In this document: one piece after another, positions 21,925 through 34,692 of the stretch | Layout of the letters: every line of letters begins with the position of its first letter | Numbering within the stretch: the first letter of the stretch is position 1 | Source: Mycogone perniciosa | Lineage: Eukaryota > Ascomycota > Sordariomycetes > Hypocreales > Hypocreaceae | Length of the DNA stretch: 64,000 nt | Direction: 5' to 3' | NCBI GenBank assembly: GCA_025331125.1 | Contig: JAOALB010000094.1 | Coordinates: 62,001-126,000 of the forward strand | The notes under the pieces: generated by a model | What the model was told of the DNA's origin: nothing | Database searches by the model: none | What the model saw: only the letters and a program-made list of their open reading frames with translations | Translations under genes and position numbers: made by a program

Positions 21925-24900
21925 TCAGTCCAAAACACGACCAGCTACAGCAGCAGCACTTTTATCCTTGGTCGCTGTCTTCTTGAGAGCTCTGCCTGCT
22001 TGGATTTCGCCAAGGAAGCCCGAGGGACGGCCACCCATAGAGGCGGGTGCTGGAGCATCGCCCGGCGGCGGAGGAGGTGGTGGCACTCCACCGGGCAATG
22101 AGGGTGGAGGTGGGGGAGCCCCAGCCGATGGCATTGGCGGCGGCGGAGGGGGGGCTCCAGGAGCTCCGATACTAGGCAATGGAGGAGGAGGAGGAGGAGA
22201 GGACAATGGTGCGTTGTTGGCAGGAGCCGGACTTGCTGGTGACGATTCTCTACCGGCAGCAGAGAGGGGCCTAGGCGGTGCCATAGTACCGAATAGAATC
22301 GACGCCAGCTGAGCGGCATTACCACCACCCGGCCGGTCATCGTCGTCAGATTCATCATCGTCATCCTTCTCCGAGCCCCAATCATCAGAGTCGGCTCGCT
22401 TACGAGACCAAGGCTGAGGAGCAGGGGCAGGCTTGCTTTCCTGTGTCATCCTGTGGAAGGGGTTGGTAGATATGTCCGCCTGAGCTGATGTAGCCGGTGC
22501 CGGTGGTGCAGGCGGCGCGGTATCTTTGGGTGCAGCTGGAGGAGATGCCTCAGACGAATGGGACATCATCTTGAAATAGGGGTTCTTGCTCTCTGTCTCA
22601 GTAGGTGGTGATGTGACAACCGTAGGAAGAGGGGGTGGTGAGGCAGCTGAAGCCGCGGGAGGAGAGGTTGCTTTCCGCTCAAGCTCATGGTTGCCAATCT
22701 GGCTACCCCCCAGAGTGGGCGTGGACGCCTGGGGTGTAATCTGTTGAGGGCCATCATCATCAGATGATGAGCTGTCGTCGTCCATAGCTTCCAGCTGACG
22801 CTGCAACTCTAGCTCACGCTGCTTGGCGGCTTCAATCTCTGCACGCCGTGCTGCAAGCTTGGCCTCCTTCTCCTTTGCTTCTGCTAAGGCGGCCTTCTTT
22901 TTCTTCTTCTCTTCCTCCTTTCGCAATTTACCTTGTTTCACCTGTTCTTCAAGAGCCTTGAGGCGAGCCGCAGCTGCCCGTTGCTCCTCTTCGAACTCAT
23001 CCGCTGCCTCCTGAGCTTGTTGGCTACACAAAATGTTAGTATGACTACAGACGCTAAGGGGCCAAAGTCCTGCTTACTTCATTTGCTCCGTTTCACGCTG
23101 CTGTTTCTCATGTTCTCGGGCAAGTCTCTCTTCTTCAACCTTCCTCGCGTCAGATGCTTCAGCCTTTCCTGCCTTTCTAGAAGGCGGAGGCGGGGGCTTT
23201 TTGGAAGCAGTTTGTGGCTCTTCCGTCACGGGAAGAGGAGGAGGAACGCCTTGCTCCTCAGCAAGACGAGCTTGCCGCTCCGCTTCCCGACGAGCATCCT
23301 CTTCCTCGGCCTGGCGCAACTTGGCAGCCCGTTCAGCCCGTTCGCGCTCTGCCCGTTGAGCAGCCGTTTCTCCGGACTTGGACGGAGCCTTAATTCCCAG
23401 AGCAGCGAGGCGCTCGGCCATGCGTTGCTCGGCTTGTTGCTTGATGAAAGCAGCACGTTCCTCGGGAGTCTTGTACGCTGAGTATGATCCACCAACAGAA
23501 GTTGGCGTAGCCGTACGCGAGATCGAAACGGGGCTCTCAACTCGCTGAGGAACCGCCTTCTCCCGAGGGGGTTCATCAGCAGGGGCTGCAGACCGTGTGG
23601 AGCGCTTGTCCTGTGAGCGGACGCGTGCTGCACGACTCTCACGTTGGAGATCGAAGATGAAGTCTCGAACCTCGTCTTCAACCCCAAGCGCGTCTTCCCA
23701 GCGCCGCCTTTCGTGCTCACTACTGTTATCCTTCCCGGTATCGTTGAGGCTATCCTCGATGCTTCGAGAGAATTCACGGACGCTCTCCTCAACATCGTGA
23801 ACCATACGCTCATTGCTTTCTTTCTCATTCTTCACTCGAATGGTTTCCTGCTCAAGCCTCTTTGGACCCTCAAGATCCTCTGGGCCGACATCGATCTTCT
23901 TGCCAGTCAGTGCAGCTGTTCTCTGCTGCATCATAGCCTTGGCTCTTGCCTTCAGTCGATCTGCTTCCGTCACAGCGCCTCCAGGGCCAGTTCCGACAAT
24001 CGCGGTGGCGCTTCCCGGGTGGGCCTTGGCATCTCTCAAACGGAATAGTTCAAGTCTTGCCTCCATGATGGCCTTCTCTGTCTTTCGCACCTGCGAAGCA
24101 AGTTCGGGAACCCTGTCTGTGAGCTTTTGAAGTTGACGTTTCAAGGCGCGCGTCTCAGCATCTGAGTCACCACTTATCAATGCAGCGTCAGGGTGTACAT
24201 CAATATCACTCTGGATGCGTCGGATGCGGCGATAGAGCTCCTCTGCCTCACGACGATCACGCCGATCCAAGATATCATCTTCCTCATTGTTTTTCTCATC
24301 CGTGAAGTCCATAGCGTCAAGCAAAACTTGCTTCTCCTTAATCTTCTTTCGGAGTTCCTCCAGACTCAAATCGTCATTCGACACAACTGAGACTGGGGAT
24401 TCCGGGCGGGGAGAACCATTGCCTAACCTGCGACGAGCACTGGACTTGTATCCGAAACTCTCATCATCGTTCCTAAATACCGTTGCATCCTTGCGCCCAG
24501 CGGCCGTTGGTGCATTGCCGCCTCTGAAGGACCTGTTCTTCATGTAGCTCACACCAGTCTTCTGAGGGAGCAGAGCTGCACCAGAGTTCTTCCGATAATC
24601 AGATTCCTCGTGCAGCATTGACTTCAGAGCGCCAATAGACTGGCTAAAATTGCGGGTTGAAGGAGGAACAAGTTCCGGAGGTAAGGCATTGGGAAGTGGA
24701 TAGCCGTTAAGCTTCCTGTAAATCAAATGCATGGCAACGGCAAACTCATCGAGGTTCAGACGACCCTTGTTGCCATGGTCAGCCAAGGTCCAGACTCTCT
24801 CAAGATCAGTTTTCTCCAATCCACTCTGGCCAAAAATTTCGATAGCTTGATCTCCACCGATGTAACCTTTGTTGAGACCATCCCAAGCCTTGAACAAAGC

Positions 24901-26322
24901 ATCATATCTAGTCTTTTCTTCCTTGGTAATAGCCCACGGAATCACGGCATTGCCTTGCAGACCTTGGGTGGTATAAGTACCAGCTTCACGGCCCGCCTGG
25001 GGCATCATTCTAGCCTGCAACACATCGATATTAGGCAATCCAGACGCAGGGGCGTTCACGAGACCCCATTGTCCTGGGCGACCAGTTGGCTGCGCATTCA
25101 ATGGTGCTACCATACCGCCGCTGGCATTTTGGCCAAAGCCTGTTGGCATAGGTGGCAAGGGAGGGAGAGGCCCTTGATAACCTGTAGGCTGAGGATTCTG
25201 CATGCCCGCAAAACCAGTTGGCTGGGGCTGGAGACCGCCAAAACCTGCCTGCTGCCCAGGGAAACCAGTCATTTGGGCCTGGAGTATCTGCGAGTTTGAT
25301 TGCTGTGGTTGCGGTTGGTGGATCGTGGGGGTAGAAGCACTGTCGACCTTGAAGGTAGGCGCATTGCTCGCCAAGGCTGTAGAAGGTGCATCATCTACAA
25401 CACTAAAACTGATAATATCCACCATGCTCGAGACCTCGTTTTTGATGCTTTCGGGCAAGGTTGGCGGCAACGAGTTGCCAGTACGCTTCAAGTTGCAAAG
25501 GTACATAGCGAGGGCGAATTCAGGGAAGTAGAGCTGTCCTGCTCGTGTAGTATCTGCCAGGGTCCTATGTAGACATATTGTTAGTATTTTGACAAGCCAG
25601 ATATATGCGTTGATTAAAGAATATTCTTACCAGATATGTGACAGCGTGTCACCATCCAACTGAGATCGCATTAGCACATCTCTTGCCTTTTCTCCCGACA
25701 TCGTTGCTGAGCCATCTCCCACGGCAGACTTAAACAACGCCTCGAACTTGGATTGGTCCTGCGCCGTGATAAACGACAACCTGATGTTGGGAATCTTGAC
25801 CTGCGTCTTTTCGACTCTGCGGCCCTGGGGCTTAGCCGACCCGCCAGTCTGGAAAGACGCAGCCATTTCCGTAAACCCAGTCGGCTGAGGCTTTATTGCG
25901 GATGGAGAAATTGCCGATACCGAGAGCTGTTGCGGCGAGGTTGAGAAGCCTGCCTGTTGAGACGGCTGCAGTCCCTGGGGTTGTTGCTGTTGCTGCTGAA
26001 ACTGCTGCTGGTATTGGAGTGGAATTGACGGCATCGGCGGGGCGTTTGATGTCTGGAACGTCTGCTGCGGCTGAGCCTGTCCTGGAACCCCCGTAAACTG
26101 CTGCTGCAGTGGTGGAAGGGAAGGCTGATAGCCCGTCGGCTGGGATTGCAACGGATAGCCAGTGTACTGCTGCTGCAATGGCTGCTGTCCGAAGCCCGTG
26201 GCTTGCGGCGCAAAGGGGCCAGGCTGCTGGCCGGCTCCCAGGTTGTTGAAAGAGCCGCCATATTGTTGACCACCTGGACGCTGGCTATTGCCTCCCAGAA
26301 AGGCGTTCGAGTTTGAATACAT
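21925..26322 (-). CDS. PAN1: actin cytoskeleton-regulatory complex protein PAN1
   Basis: Exons 26322-25631, 25564-23078 and 23023-21925 give 1425 aa, the normal size for filamentous fungi. The N-terminus is Gln/Pro/Gly-rich with repeated PTGF/PTGY motifs and a polyglutamine run. Two EH domains follow, at about 184-280 and 440-528 (KTRYDALFKAWDGLNKGYIGGD and RVWTLADHGNKGRLNLDEF are visible). Long charged coiled coils occupy about 600-1150. A polyproline segment at about 1310-1390 precedes a C-terminal WH2-like actin-binding motif (FLGEIQAGRALKK, near 1396). Pan1 is an endocytic coat scaffold that binds NPF-type adaptors and activates Arp2/3 at cortical actin patches. The start is the ATG at 26322 (MYSNSN...); the frame continues upstream only from a GTG. 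The PTG-type repeats resemble phosphorylation sites for Prk1/Ark1 kinases. Confidence 0.95.
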
Positions 26323-27153
26323 CGCGAAGCAGTCCTCGTCGAGAGACACACGCCTCGATGGCTGTGGTAGTCGGGGTCAGGAGGCTGGCTGGCTGGCCTG
26401 ATGGGGTCGGGAGGAGCGCAGAAGCTCCGCAGTTAAAAGGGGAGGCAGGGAAACAAAAGGGAGAGTATCAGTGAACCGGACGCGAGAATTGAGCTCTGTA
26501 GAGGAGACTGGACGTGAGACATCTGCCCAGATGGAGGCAGATGGTGAAGGTGAAGGTTCAGCGATGACGAAGCTTGCGACAGCTTGGCCAGCTGATGTAG
26601 ATATGCAGATTATTAGAGAGAGGTACTTCGTACAAGTTACGTACAGGCTGTCCGGAGTTGCCTTGGTTGGCTCCGCCTGGAGTTGGGCTAGACAAATTGC
26701 GTGGCTTGTTGGGTTGAGCAGGCATGCTGATACGTACTCCACCCGGTTGTGGCTTTACTCCACGTCATGCACATGCATTAATACTCTGTACTTCGTATTA
26801 CAAAGGCTTCCATTGATTTTCTACGCTTCAGATGCATGTCGTAATAATCATAAGAATACCTAGGCAACTACATTCGCAGGTAGGCAACGATATCACAAAG
26901 ACCTGTTAAAAATTCTACTAAGAACTTATAGTATTTCAAAGTTCGAGCAAAAATAACAACTCAATGGGGTATCAAGTAAATGACAATAAAATCCAAACAA
27001 CTCCAAAAACGCCGAGTCTGTCCATGCTGCCCGGTAAATTCAAGCTTCCTTGCCTTGCCATAAAAACAACCAAACCAAACCAAACCATCTATTACCACAT
27101 TATAACCGAACTACTACTATTTGACCTTCCCATCCCCCTCCCCTTCAACCTCA
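26323..27153. promoter_or_regulatory. upstream region of PAN1
   Basis: Lies between the PAN1 start codon and the 3' end of the CARMIL-like gene, both on the minus strand. TACTTCGTAC-type units occur near 26619-26645 and 26783-26797. The right end holds a run of AAACC-type units near 27068-27088. No coding region was seen. Confidence 0.5.
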
Positions 27154-30100
27154 TCACACATCCTCTTCATCAATGCGGCTCGTGGGATCACCAAGGAAAC
27201 GGCGATATCTCCGCATCTGCAAGCCCACCTCGCCATCATGACCATCCGAATACGAGTAGTTGCCATCGCGTATCTCGTCAAAAAGCGACTCTCCGGCTAT
27301 ATTAGCGATTTCAGGCAGGGTTGGAATGTCTGGGTCGGTCCCGTCAGTCGTTGGGCTTGCAGCCTCACTTGAAGCCATCGAATAAGACTTCATGATCCCA
27401 CCCGAGGACTCATCAGATATGATCCGTAGATTGGGAACAGTTGGCCGAGAATCCTCCAGACTGCGTTTCGAAATTGGGGTTGCAGACCGCGGTGTGCTTG
27501 TCGACTTTCGGGCCTCGTACTCCCTACACGCAAGGCCTCCAAAAGCGAGAGAGAAGACTCCCTCTTCATCGATGCTCTTGCTGTCCATTTGATCCGCTGC
27601 CGAATTCCCACAACCATGTCTTTCGTCGTAAATCCTCTGATTCCTCTCTAGGACTCGCTCCAGGGCACTGATGGCAGAATCCCATTCGTCCCTCAGCCGC
27701 TGTGCCAATGACTTCTCGGGATCAACTTGAGTCCTGTCGTGTCTCAGCTTGAAAATGCCTGAAGAACGGCGTGACGGGGCAACTGGAGCATCATTTTCAA
27801 CGGATTTCTGGATTGTCCGAGCAAGCTCTTTCTCCGAAAATACCGAGAAATGTCGAATCGTCATGTTTCTTTCCACATGCTTCACCAGATGCCAAAAATT
27901 CGACAGGTTAAAATCGTTGCCCTCGCAATCAAGAGTATGTAGTGTCTTGTTACCCGAAATAGCCTCGGCAAGGTCACCAATGTTTATGTTAAGCATCTGA
28001 CTTCGTACCCGCAGGTGCTCAATCCGCTTATTGTTCCTCATGCCACTCAACGCTTTAGAGAATTCTCGACCTAGCCTGCCTTCGTCAAGCTTCGAGTCAT
28101 AGCCGGATATATCCAAGAACCGCACGGTATCGTTCTTGGCAAAGAAGTCTGAAACGGCCTGACAGGCAACACTGCTAACAGCATCCGGCGTAGCACATCC
28201 GGCCAGGCTTAGACATTCGATCGTTTTGTTGACAGACAATGCTCGCAATAGTTTGATGTAGGTAGCCTCGTGGCTAAACTCAATCATCTGCATGAACAAG
28301 CTCCATGGCCCATAACCACAGGCAAGTGCTCTACACAGGTCATCAATGCCTTCGTCCAGTCGATTTGCATTTGCATGGACCGTCAATTGCCGACCTTGGC
28401 CCATGCTGCGGAACAGCCGCGCAAGCTGGTTTCCAGTGAGACCACAGTTGTTGAGGCGGAGGACCTGGAGACTGTGGGACGTATGGGTGTCCATGTAGCT
28501 GGAGATAGTATCAATAGTAGCATCATTGAGCTTTTCAGTAGTTAGCCATCGATTCGAGAGAAAATATTCTCGCTTCATACATACCATTATCCCAGAGAGG
28601 TCGAGCTCTTGAAGACCCCAGCCATTGATGGTGCTCTGAATGAATAGCGATTCTTCCGAGGTAAGTCTGGTATTTCCTGCAATGTTAAGCCTCTTAATGT
28701 TTCGAAGCTGCCCAAGTGTAGACCGAATGATTTCGAATTTGACGGTTCCCACGTTGTCAGAGGTATCAAGCCATTCCAGCATGTCAGCTTGTCCCCCGAC
28801 AGACGTCCACAACTTGCTGAGGCCTGCATCTACAAGCCCGCAATTTGCCAGATCCAGCCTCTTCACGTAAACGTAGTTCAGCTCGAGAAGGTTTGCTAAG
28901 TCAAGAGTCAGCCGAGAGCGGTGGGAAGTCGGCACCTTTGATCAACGTACCTAATTCGTCCACATCACTCAGGGCGATGGGGTTGCCGGACATGGAGATG
29001 CTATGGCAATGGCATAATTGTTGTTTTAACAGCATAAGTACGGGTCGGATGATCTCAGAACTTATCTGAGGTATGCCAGCCTGGTTGATTGGTCCTCGAT
29101 TCGCCTGCAATCCCTTCAAGTTCTGGAGGCCAACAACATTTGTGAAATCGATGCTCCGGATGGATTCTGACGCAAACATCAGAGCATGAATCTCTTGTTC
29201 CAGTATTGGAGCTTGAACCAGTATCTCGTAATAATCTTCGGGAATTCTCAAGCCTAGAGTCGAATTAGACATTGACGCAAGTAGAGCCAAAACAGGGGGG
29301 GCAATACCGTTCAAAGACATATTGACGATCGAGTCCCTATAATGCGAATAATCATTCTTGCCTCCTAGGGACGACAAATCAACGTCTCGAAAGGAGACAG
29401 CTTTAAAAAAGCTATTATACCTCAGTGCACGGAACACTGCCAGAAGCTGGAGAGAAGAGTATTCTGGCCCGTCTGACGGGAGTAAACGAAAAGCTGGCTG
29501 CGATGGGGTATTCCATTCGATTTTCCAAGAAGGAATCTGTACGTTGAAAGCGACACAGTACGCCTGTAAGCTCATCTCAAGGCCTCCCAGGTCGTTTCCC
29601 GAGGTCAGCTGCAACGGTGGCGGGAGCCCCTGGATCTCAAAAATAGTGTGCTGGAGGTTTTGAGGCCACATGGGTTTTAGAACCCGGTCAACCTTTGTTA
29701 GTGCTTCGATGATCCGGCGATAGTAAGCACTGGCAAGGTCGAGACGAGTTTCACGTTCAAATGGCAACCTGTTAAATACATATATCAGTATTACAATCCC
29801 CACGAAAAGATTCAGGATCGACTTACCGAAAGCTCATCACAAAGCGTTGCTCGTGAGAAGCTACAGACGCTCGGAAACGAGTCAAAGTAACGGCACCAAA
29901 GGTTTTGACTTTCATTCGTAGATCTCCAGGGGGTGTCAAGTGATCTGCCTTGAGTACTTCAATCAGGTAACATAAGCACGACCCGATGGCAAGATAGAAG
30001 GATGAGGTGTCCGTAAGGTCCTGGAAATCGTCGGCAGACGCCCCTTTATGAGTTGCCCCAACCATGCGCCTCGCAACTGGGAAGATGAGACTTTGGGAAC

Positions 30101-30944
30101 TACCGTCAGCAAGGGTTTCGGCTCCTTGGATAACATGATTGATGCGGATCTTCAGGTTATCTGGAACGGTAGAGTTGAGAGGACTCTTCCTCAGCCTTGC
30201 TTTGTAGGCATGTTGTATTGCGGCCAACCAGTCGTTTCCTTCTTTGGGTAAAGCGAAGAAGAAGTGTGCCTTGCAGTATGCCAGCTTCGGCGACTGCGAA
30301 AACCACCAAACTTCGATACAGAACCGAGAGGTTGAAGTCTCTTCAGTAAACACTGCGACGATGGATCGAAGAGGTACCTCTAGTCGAATCTCCGCCGCTG
30401 CGTATTTGCCATTCATAGACTGGGGTGAAGCTGTGCCTTTGGCGTGATTCTCAACCTGGCTCAGTTGGGGGAAGACGCTCCTAGCAGCTTCCGCGCTCCC
30501 AAACTTGACCAAGGAGTTATCCGTCAGCACAAGATATTCAGAGCGGGCCTTAAGCAGCGAGCTGTCCGTCTTAAGCCAGCCATATCGTACGACCTCCATT
30601 GATGCAAATGGTTGCTCATTTGGACTGCTGGGGCATTCTGAGGGGGAGGTGCTGATGGAAGAATCCCTCGACACTCGCCTCTGCAGTCTCTCGATCATGG
30701 ATCCCGAGCCTGAAGATGTCTTTCGCGGCATGCGTGCGGATGATCCGGCTCTGGAAGGGCCGCTGGATAGCGAATCCAACGAGGAGTTACTCAACGAGCG
30801 AAGCGCTTTGGTTAGAGTACGCGGCTTCCTGCCCTCGGCGGCTAGCTCTGGCGACTCCCCCTTCAAGTATGCATATTGATGGGGTGCAGGTGACCCTGTT
30901 GTGCTCGCGTTCGAGGACCTCCATTTCCACCTTTCGGTATTCAT
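27154..30944 (-). CDS. PH and leucine-rich-repeat protein, CARMIL-like
   Basis: Exons 30944-29827, 29768-28951 and 28895-28585, then 28530-27154, give about 1207 aa. If the 54-nt segment 28584-28531 is kept as coding, the product is 1225 aa. The first 115 residues are Ser/Arg-rich. A PH-like domain lies at about 117-250 (YGWLKTDSSLLKARSEYLVLTD to NDWLAAIQHAY). From about 560 to 960 there are leucine-rich repeats of the RNI/CARMIL type, for example LQVLRLNNCGLTGNQLARLF, IECLSLAGC and TLDCEGNDFNLSNF. The C-terminus is Ser/Pro-rich and acidic. PH plus LRR in this order is the CARMIL/LRRC16 plan; those proteins bind membrane and actin capping protein. No capping-protein motif could be identified, so the function is inference and the name descriptive. 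It lies next to PAN1, another cortical actin protein. Confidence 0.75.
28531..28584 (-). other. 54-nt in-frame intron in the CARMIL-like gene
   Basis: On the minus strand the segment begins GTATGT, contains GCTAACTAC as a branch site and ends AAAAG. It is exactly 18 codons with no stop. Removing it turns the protein into a regular leucine-rich repeat (LDLSGIM followed by LNDATIDTISSYM), while keeping it inserts a basic, aromatic stretch in mid-repeat. The acceptor is AAG rather than YAG, so efficiency may be low. Confidence 0.7.
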
Positions 30945-31384
30945 CGTCTTCTAGCTGGTTTCCGAAACGTCCAAAAGTCGGTATACCAGACGAAGCAGCT
31001 GGAGCAGTATCAAGGCTGTCTCAGCGGCGCATGCCGAACAGAGAAAGGCGATGGCAAGATTTTGATGTTGGAAAGGATTTTTTTGCCGTATGTGAGACTC
31101 GGTTTGCTTTGTTCGTGTGAAAGAGAACGAAGGTGAGTGTGCAATCACAGCTTTGAGATGGCTCAGACCGATGTCTCAGCCATAGATGGTGTCTTGAAGT
31201 GCGGACAAGCGAGGCAACGAGACCAATGGAATTCGCACCGTCACTCCGGAGACACTTTGAGATGTATTGTCTGCCACGGCCTGTCTACCACGTATTCATG
31301 AAGGAGTGAATCCGAATCGTCTGATGTCGCTGATTATTGCAGTGACCAAGGTGAAAATGCCGTGGCATGCGAAGATGAACGAGT

Positions 31385-31408
31385 GACACCGACACCGACA
31401 CCGACACC
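31385..31408. repeat. GACACC hexamer microsatellite
   Basis: About four tandem GACACC units in non-coding DNA upstream of the CARMIL-like gene. Confidence 0.75.
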
Positions 31409-32357
31409 ACGACTGCCCTGGGTTGGCAGAAAGCAGTGAGATGGGCGTAGGCGATAAATCGAGAGGATGGCGTGCAGGCGGGCTTTTCAGGCAGGTGACT
31501 GCTTGCAGCGCAGGTGTTTTTGTTACGGATTCATCGAGATGAGATGGGCCTGAGGGACGAACCGAACTTGACAAGTTGTTTCGTTCCAGCCGGCAGCCCA
31601 ATCCGGCGAACCCACCAGACCACTCAAGCGATGGAGCCAGCAACAGAGTCCAATTATTATTGCCCAGTGGTGTCTCTCCCCCAAGTCCGAATATATACTA
31701 TTACCTTGCTGCTCGTATACTTGCAGCACACAGAGTGGGTATAAACGAATGTCGTCACTGTTTGCACGTTGAGGGAAATCTTTGGAAATCGGACAGCAGT
31801 CACGGGGCAAGGAGAGAGAGATCACGAGAGTGAAGAAGAAGGCGACAATGGGGATAGCAGGGACGTAAGGAGAGTAAAAATACGAAGGTGTGCCGCACAA
31901 ACAGGCGCAAGTCGGAAACATAAGAGCTCGACATGTCCGAAGTACGCCATCTCAGCTTTACAGGCTCGGGCTCAGGTGAAAACCCCTCCTCTGATGATGA
32001 AACCGCGAACTTGGTCCCAATCCAGGGTCAATGACCAGGGTCTGCGAATCCTTGACGGGGCGTTGGCTGGGGAGAGCGGCGTCATCGGGACGACGGCTAT
32101 GATTTTTTTGGCAGCTAAAATCTCGATCAAAGGTCAATTGAGCTAGTGTTGCTATGATGCTATCGGCCAATGCACGAGCTACGGCTGGCATCCTGGTCTT
32201 GGTCACAGCATCAGGACCAATCGTCCAGCGCATGGGGTGGTTTTAGTCTTGTTTCTAAGCCGAAGGGAGCATGCTGCGGCTGCAGGACTACGTATGTATG
32301 TCCTGTCTGAGACCTGAGCCGTGCTTTGTTTATCTCCGTAGTTCGTCTTATAACTTC

Positions 32358-32444
32358 ACTACTCGTACTGCTACTACGACTACTACTCCTCCATACTCCG
32401 TACTTCGTACTACAGAGTACAATAGTAGTACGAGTACTAAGTAG
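32358..32444. repeat. TAC/GTA-rich array with motif copies
   Basis: An 87-nt stretch of TAC triplets on the left and GTA triplets on the right, with TACTCCGTACTTCGTAC near the centre. The two halves are roughly inverted and could form a long imperfect hairpin. Confidence 0.6.
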
Positions 32445-32703
32445 ATAAATAATAAATAGCCTTATGAGAAAATTACTCCGTGCTAATCTAGCATCAAGCT
32501 CACAAGTGCGCCGAGGTAACGCTGACCTCGATATCCTGTCTCTGTCACGAGGGGTCTGCGTACCACGCACGATCCACGACATGGTTGTCGTTCGCAAAAC
32601 CTTGGCAGAGCTGCGCCATGAGCCGACAAGCTGTTTTGTGGAAGCGCATCACCCCGTCGTATGTTCGTATGTTCGTACATGCAACATGGAGCTTACTCGC
32701 ACA

Positions 32704-32713
32704 TACGGAGTAC
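32704..32713. repeat. TACGGAGTAC copy
   Basis: Exact motif copy; another lies at 32824-32833, continued by CGGAG. Confidence 0.6.
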
Positions 32714-33581
32714 AACTACGGAGCAGTTTATAGTGCCGGAGGCTGGGAGAGTAAACTTTGCGACCTTGGTCATCGGGGCTTTGGAATACGATTACGGGAC
32801 ACCTCCAAGAGCTATTTTTACGATACGGAGTACGGAGTCGTAGTAGAGTGCGACTTACCGGGATGAGCCTCCAAGATGACTGACTGACGACGATATGCGA
32901 CAAAGATGCGCCTGGCAGACGCTCCATCCACCTCGTATGCGTATGGCCAGCATGCTTCCCGGATACCACCTACCCTAGGAGGGTAGAAGACTTACAAGTA
33001 AAATACGAATATGACTAAAACCAATGCAAAAAGATGCAAAAATTAAAATGCCAAGTCTCGTTCGTATATTTGGCATGTTGTTTGTTGGCGACATGACGTA
33101 TGCAGCCGTCCCATTAACATGCTGCAGCTGGCTGGTTTGTCTGTGTCTCCCACCGCTCAGTTCCAATTACGGAGTCAATGCAACATCATCAGCAGTAATT
33201 ATAGGGGTCTCTGGCCCCCAACAAACATCAATCCGGTTCATTGATGGACTGCCTATCAGAGCTGTCACAGCACATGCACCCGGATCATTCGTTATGCCGG
33301 CCAGCAGACCGTTGAGTGAGTGGGGCCCACCCAACGAGATACCAGGGCGGGTACCTCGTGCATAGACAAAAATTCGTGTGAATCTCTGATAGCCGCCATT
33401 GACACCGGCGATTGCTTCACACTCGAGCATGCGAGGCATCTGCTGAGAAATTCGCATTGTCGCCGTTTCCGTGCGCCAATTCCATACACTACGGCCCCTC
33501 CGCTGTCTCGCAGCGGCCGTCCGATATCCCAGGAGCCCAAACCGGCCCAAATCCATTGGCAAAAGGCCACGATAGCACACA

Positions 33582-34692
33582 ATGGCTACCAAGACAGACG
33601 AGTCGTGGCTCGCCCGCCATTACATTGACTACGTCTATGCGCCAGCTGGTCTCCTTATTGTCGGCACCCTGATTGTCAAGAAGGACTGGGCGCCGTATGC
33701 GGTCCTCTTGGCCATAGTCCTCGGCGCATATAACTTCAACAGCTTCAGTGAGTAGCCACGTTGCTGCATGCCGTTTTACCATTGCTCACACGGCGAATTA
33801 GAGATCAAGAAGGTATTGAAGCCAGATGTATTCCAGGAGTTCCCACTGGAGGAGAAGACCATCATCTCCCACAATGTCGCCATGTAGGTGCACACGACTA
33901 CCAAGTGATCGATATCACGCCTTTTCTAACCGTGTACTCTCTAGTTATCGATTCAAGCTCCCCTCGTCGAGAACGATTCTCGGTCTCCCAATCGGCCAGC
34001 ATATCTCCATTGGCGCCAACCTCCCTCAGCCCGATGGCACCACCAAGGAGATCGTCCGCTCCTACACCCCCATCTCTGGCGACCACCAGCCTGGCTTCGT
34101 TGACCTCCTGATCAAGTCCTACCCCCAGGGCAACATCTCCAAGCATATGGCCTCTCTCCAGGTTGGCCAGACTATCCGTGTTCGCGGCCCCAAGGGTGCC
34201 TTCGTCTACACTCCCAACATGGTCCGTCACTTTGGCATGATCGCCGGAGGCACTGGCATCACTCCCATGCTCCAGGTTATCCGCGCCATCGTTCGCGGGC
34301 GCGCTGCTGGTGACAACACCAAGGTTGACCTCATCTTCGCCAACGTCACCACCCAGGACATCTTACTCAAGGAAGATCTCGATGCGCTTGCCAAGGAGGA
34401 CGACCATATCCGAATTCACTATGTTCTGGACAAGCCTCCGGAGGGCTGGACTGGTGGTGTCGGATTCGTGACCGCTGACATGATCACCGTAAGTTCCCCT
34501 TTCTTTATATCATGCCTATGTTTGCTCACATAATACGTCTAGAAATGGTTCCCTAAGCCCGCCAGTGATGTCAAGATTCTGCTCTGTGGACCTCCTCCCA
34601 TGGTTAGCGGCCTGAAGAAGGCCACGGAGAGCCTCGGCTTCACGAAGGCTCGCCCAGTCAGCAAGCTTGAAGACCAGGTCTTTGCTTTCTAA
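33582..34692 (+). CDS. CBR1: NADH-cytochrome b5 reductase 1
   Basis: Exons 33582-33747, 33802-33883, 33945-34488 and 34543-34692 give 313 aa, the usual length. Two hydrophobic stretches at about residues 18-32 and 38-52 anchor the N-terminus in a membrane. FAD is held by RSYT at 121-124, and the NADH side is shown by GGTGITP at 184-190 and CGPPPM at 279-284. The enzyme passes electrons from NADH to cytochrome b5, which supports fatty-acid desaturation and sterol synthesis. It also feeds the first step of diphthamide formation in yeast. The long N-terminal anchor and overall pattern fit CBR1 of the ER/outer mitochondrial membrane better than MCR1. Codons here are strongly C-ending, as in highly expressed fungal genes. 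Its 3' end faces CTR9, 372 bp away. Confidence 0.93.

Larger units (their letters stand above)
30945..33581. promoter_or_regulatory. divergent intergenic region, CARMIL-like gene / CBR1
   Basis: 2.6 kb between diverging starts. It contains a GACACC hexamer repeat at about 31385-31408, a TAC/GTA-rich array at 32358-32444 and motif copies at 32704-32713 and 32824-32833. No open frame here has protein-like composition, domains or plausible splicing. Confidence 0.5.
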
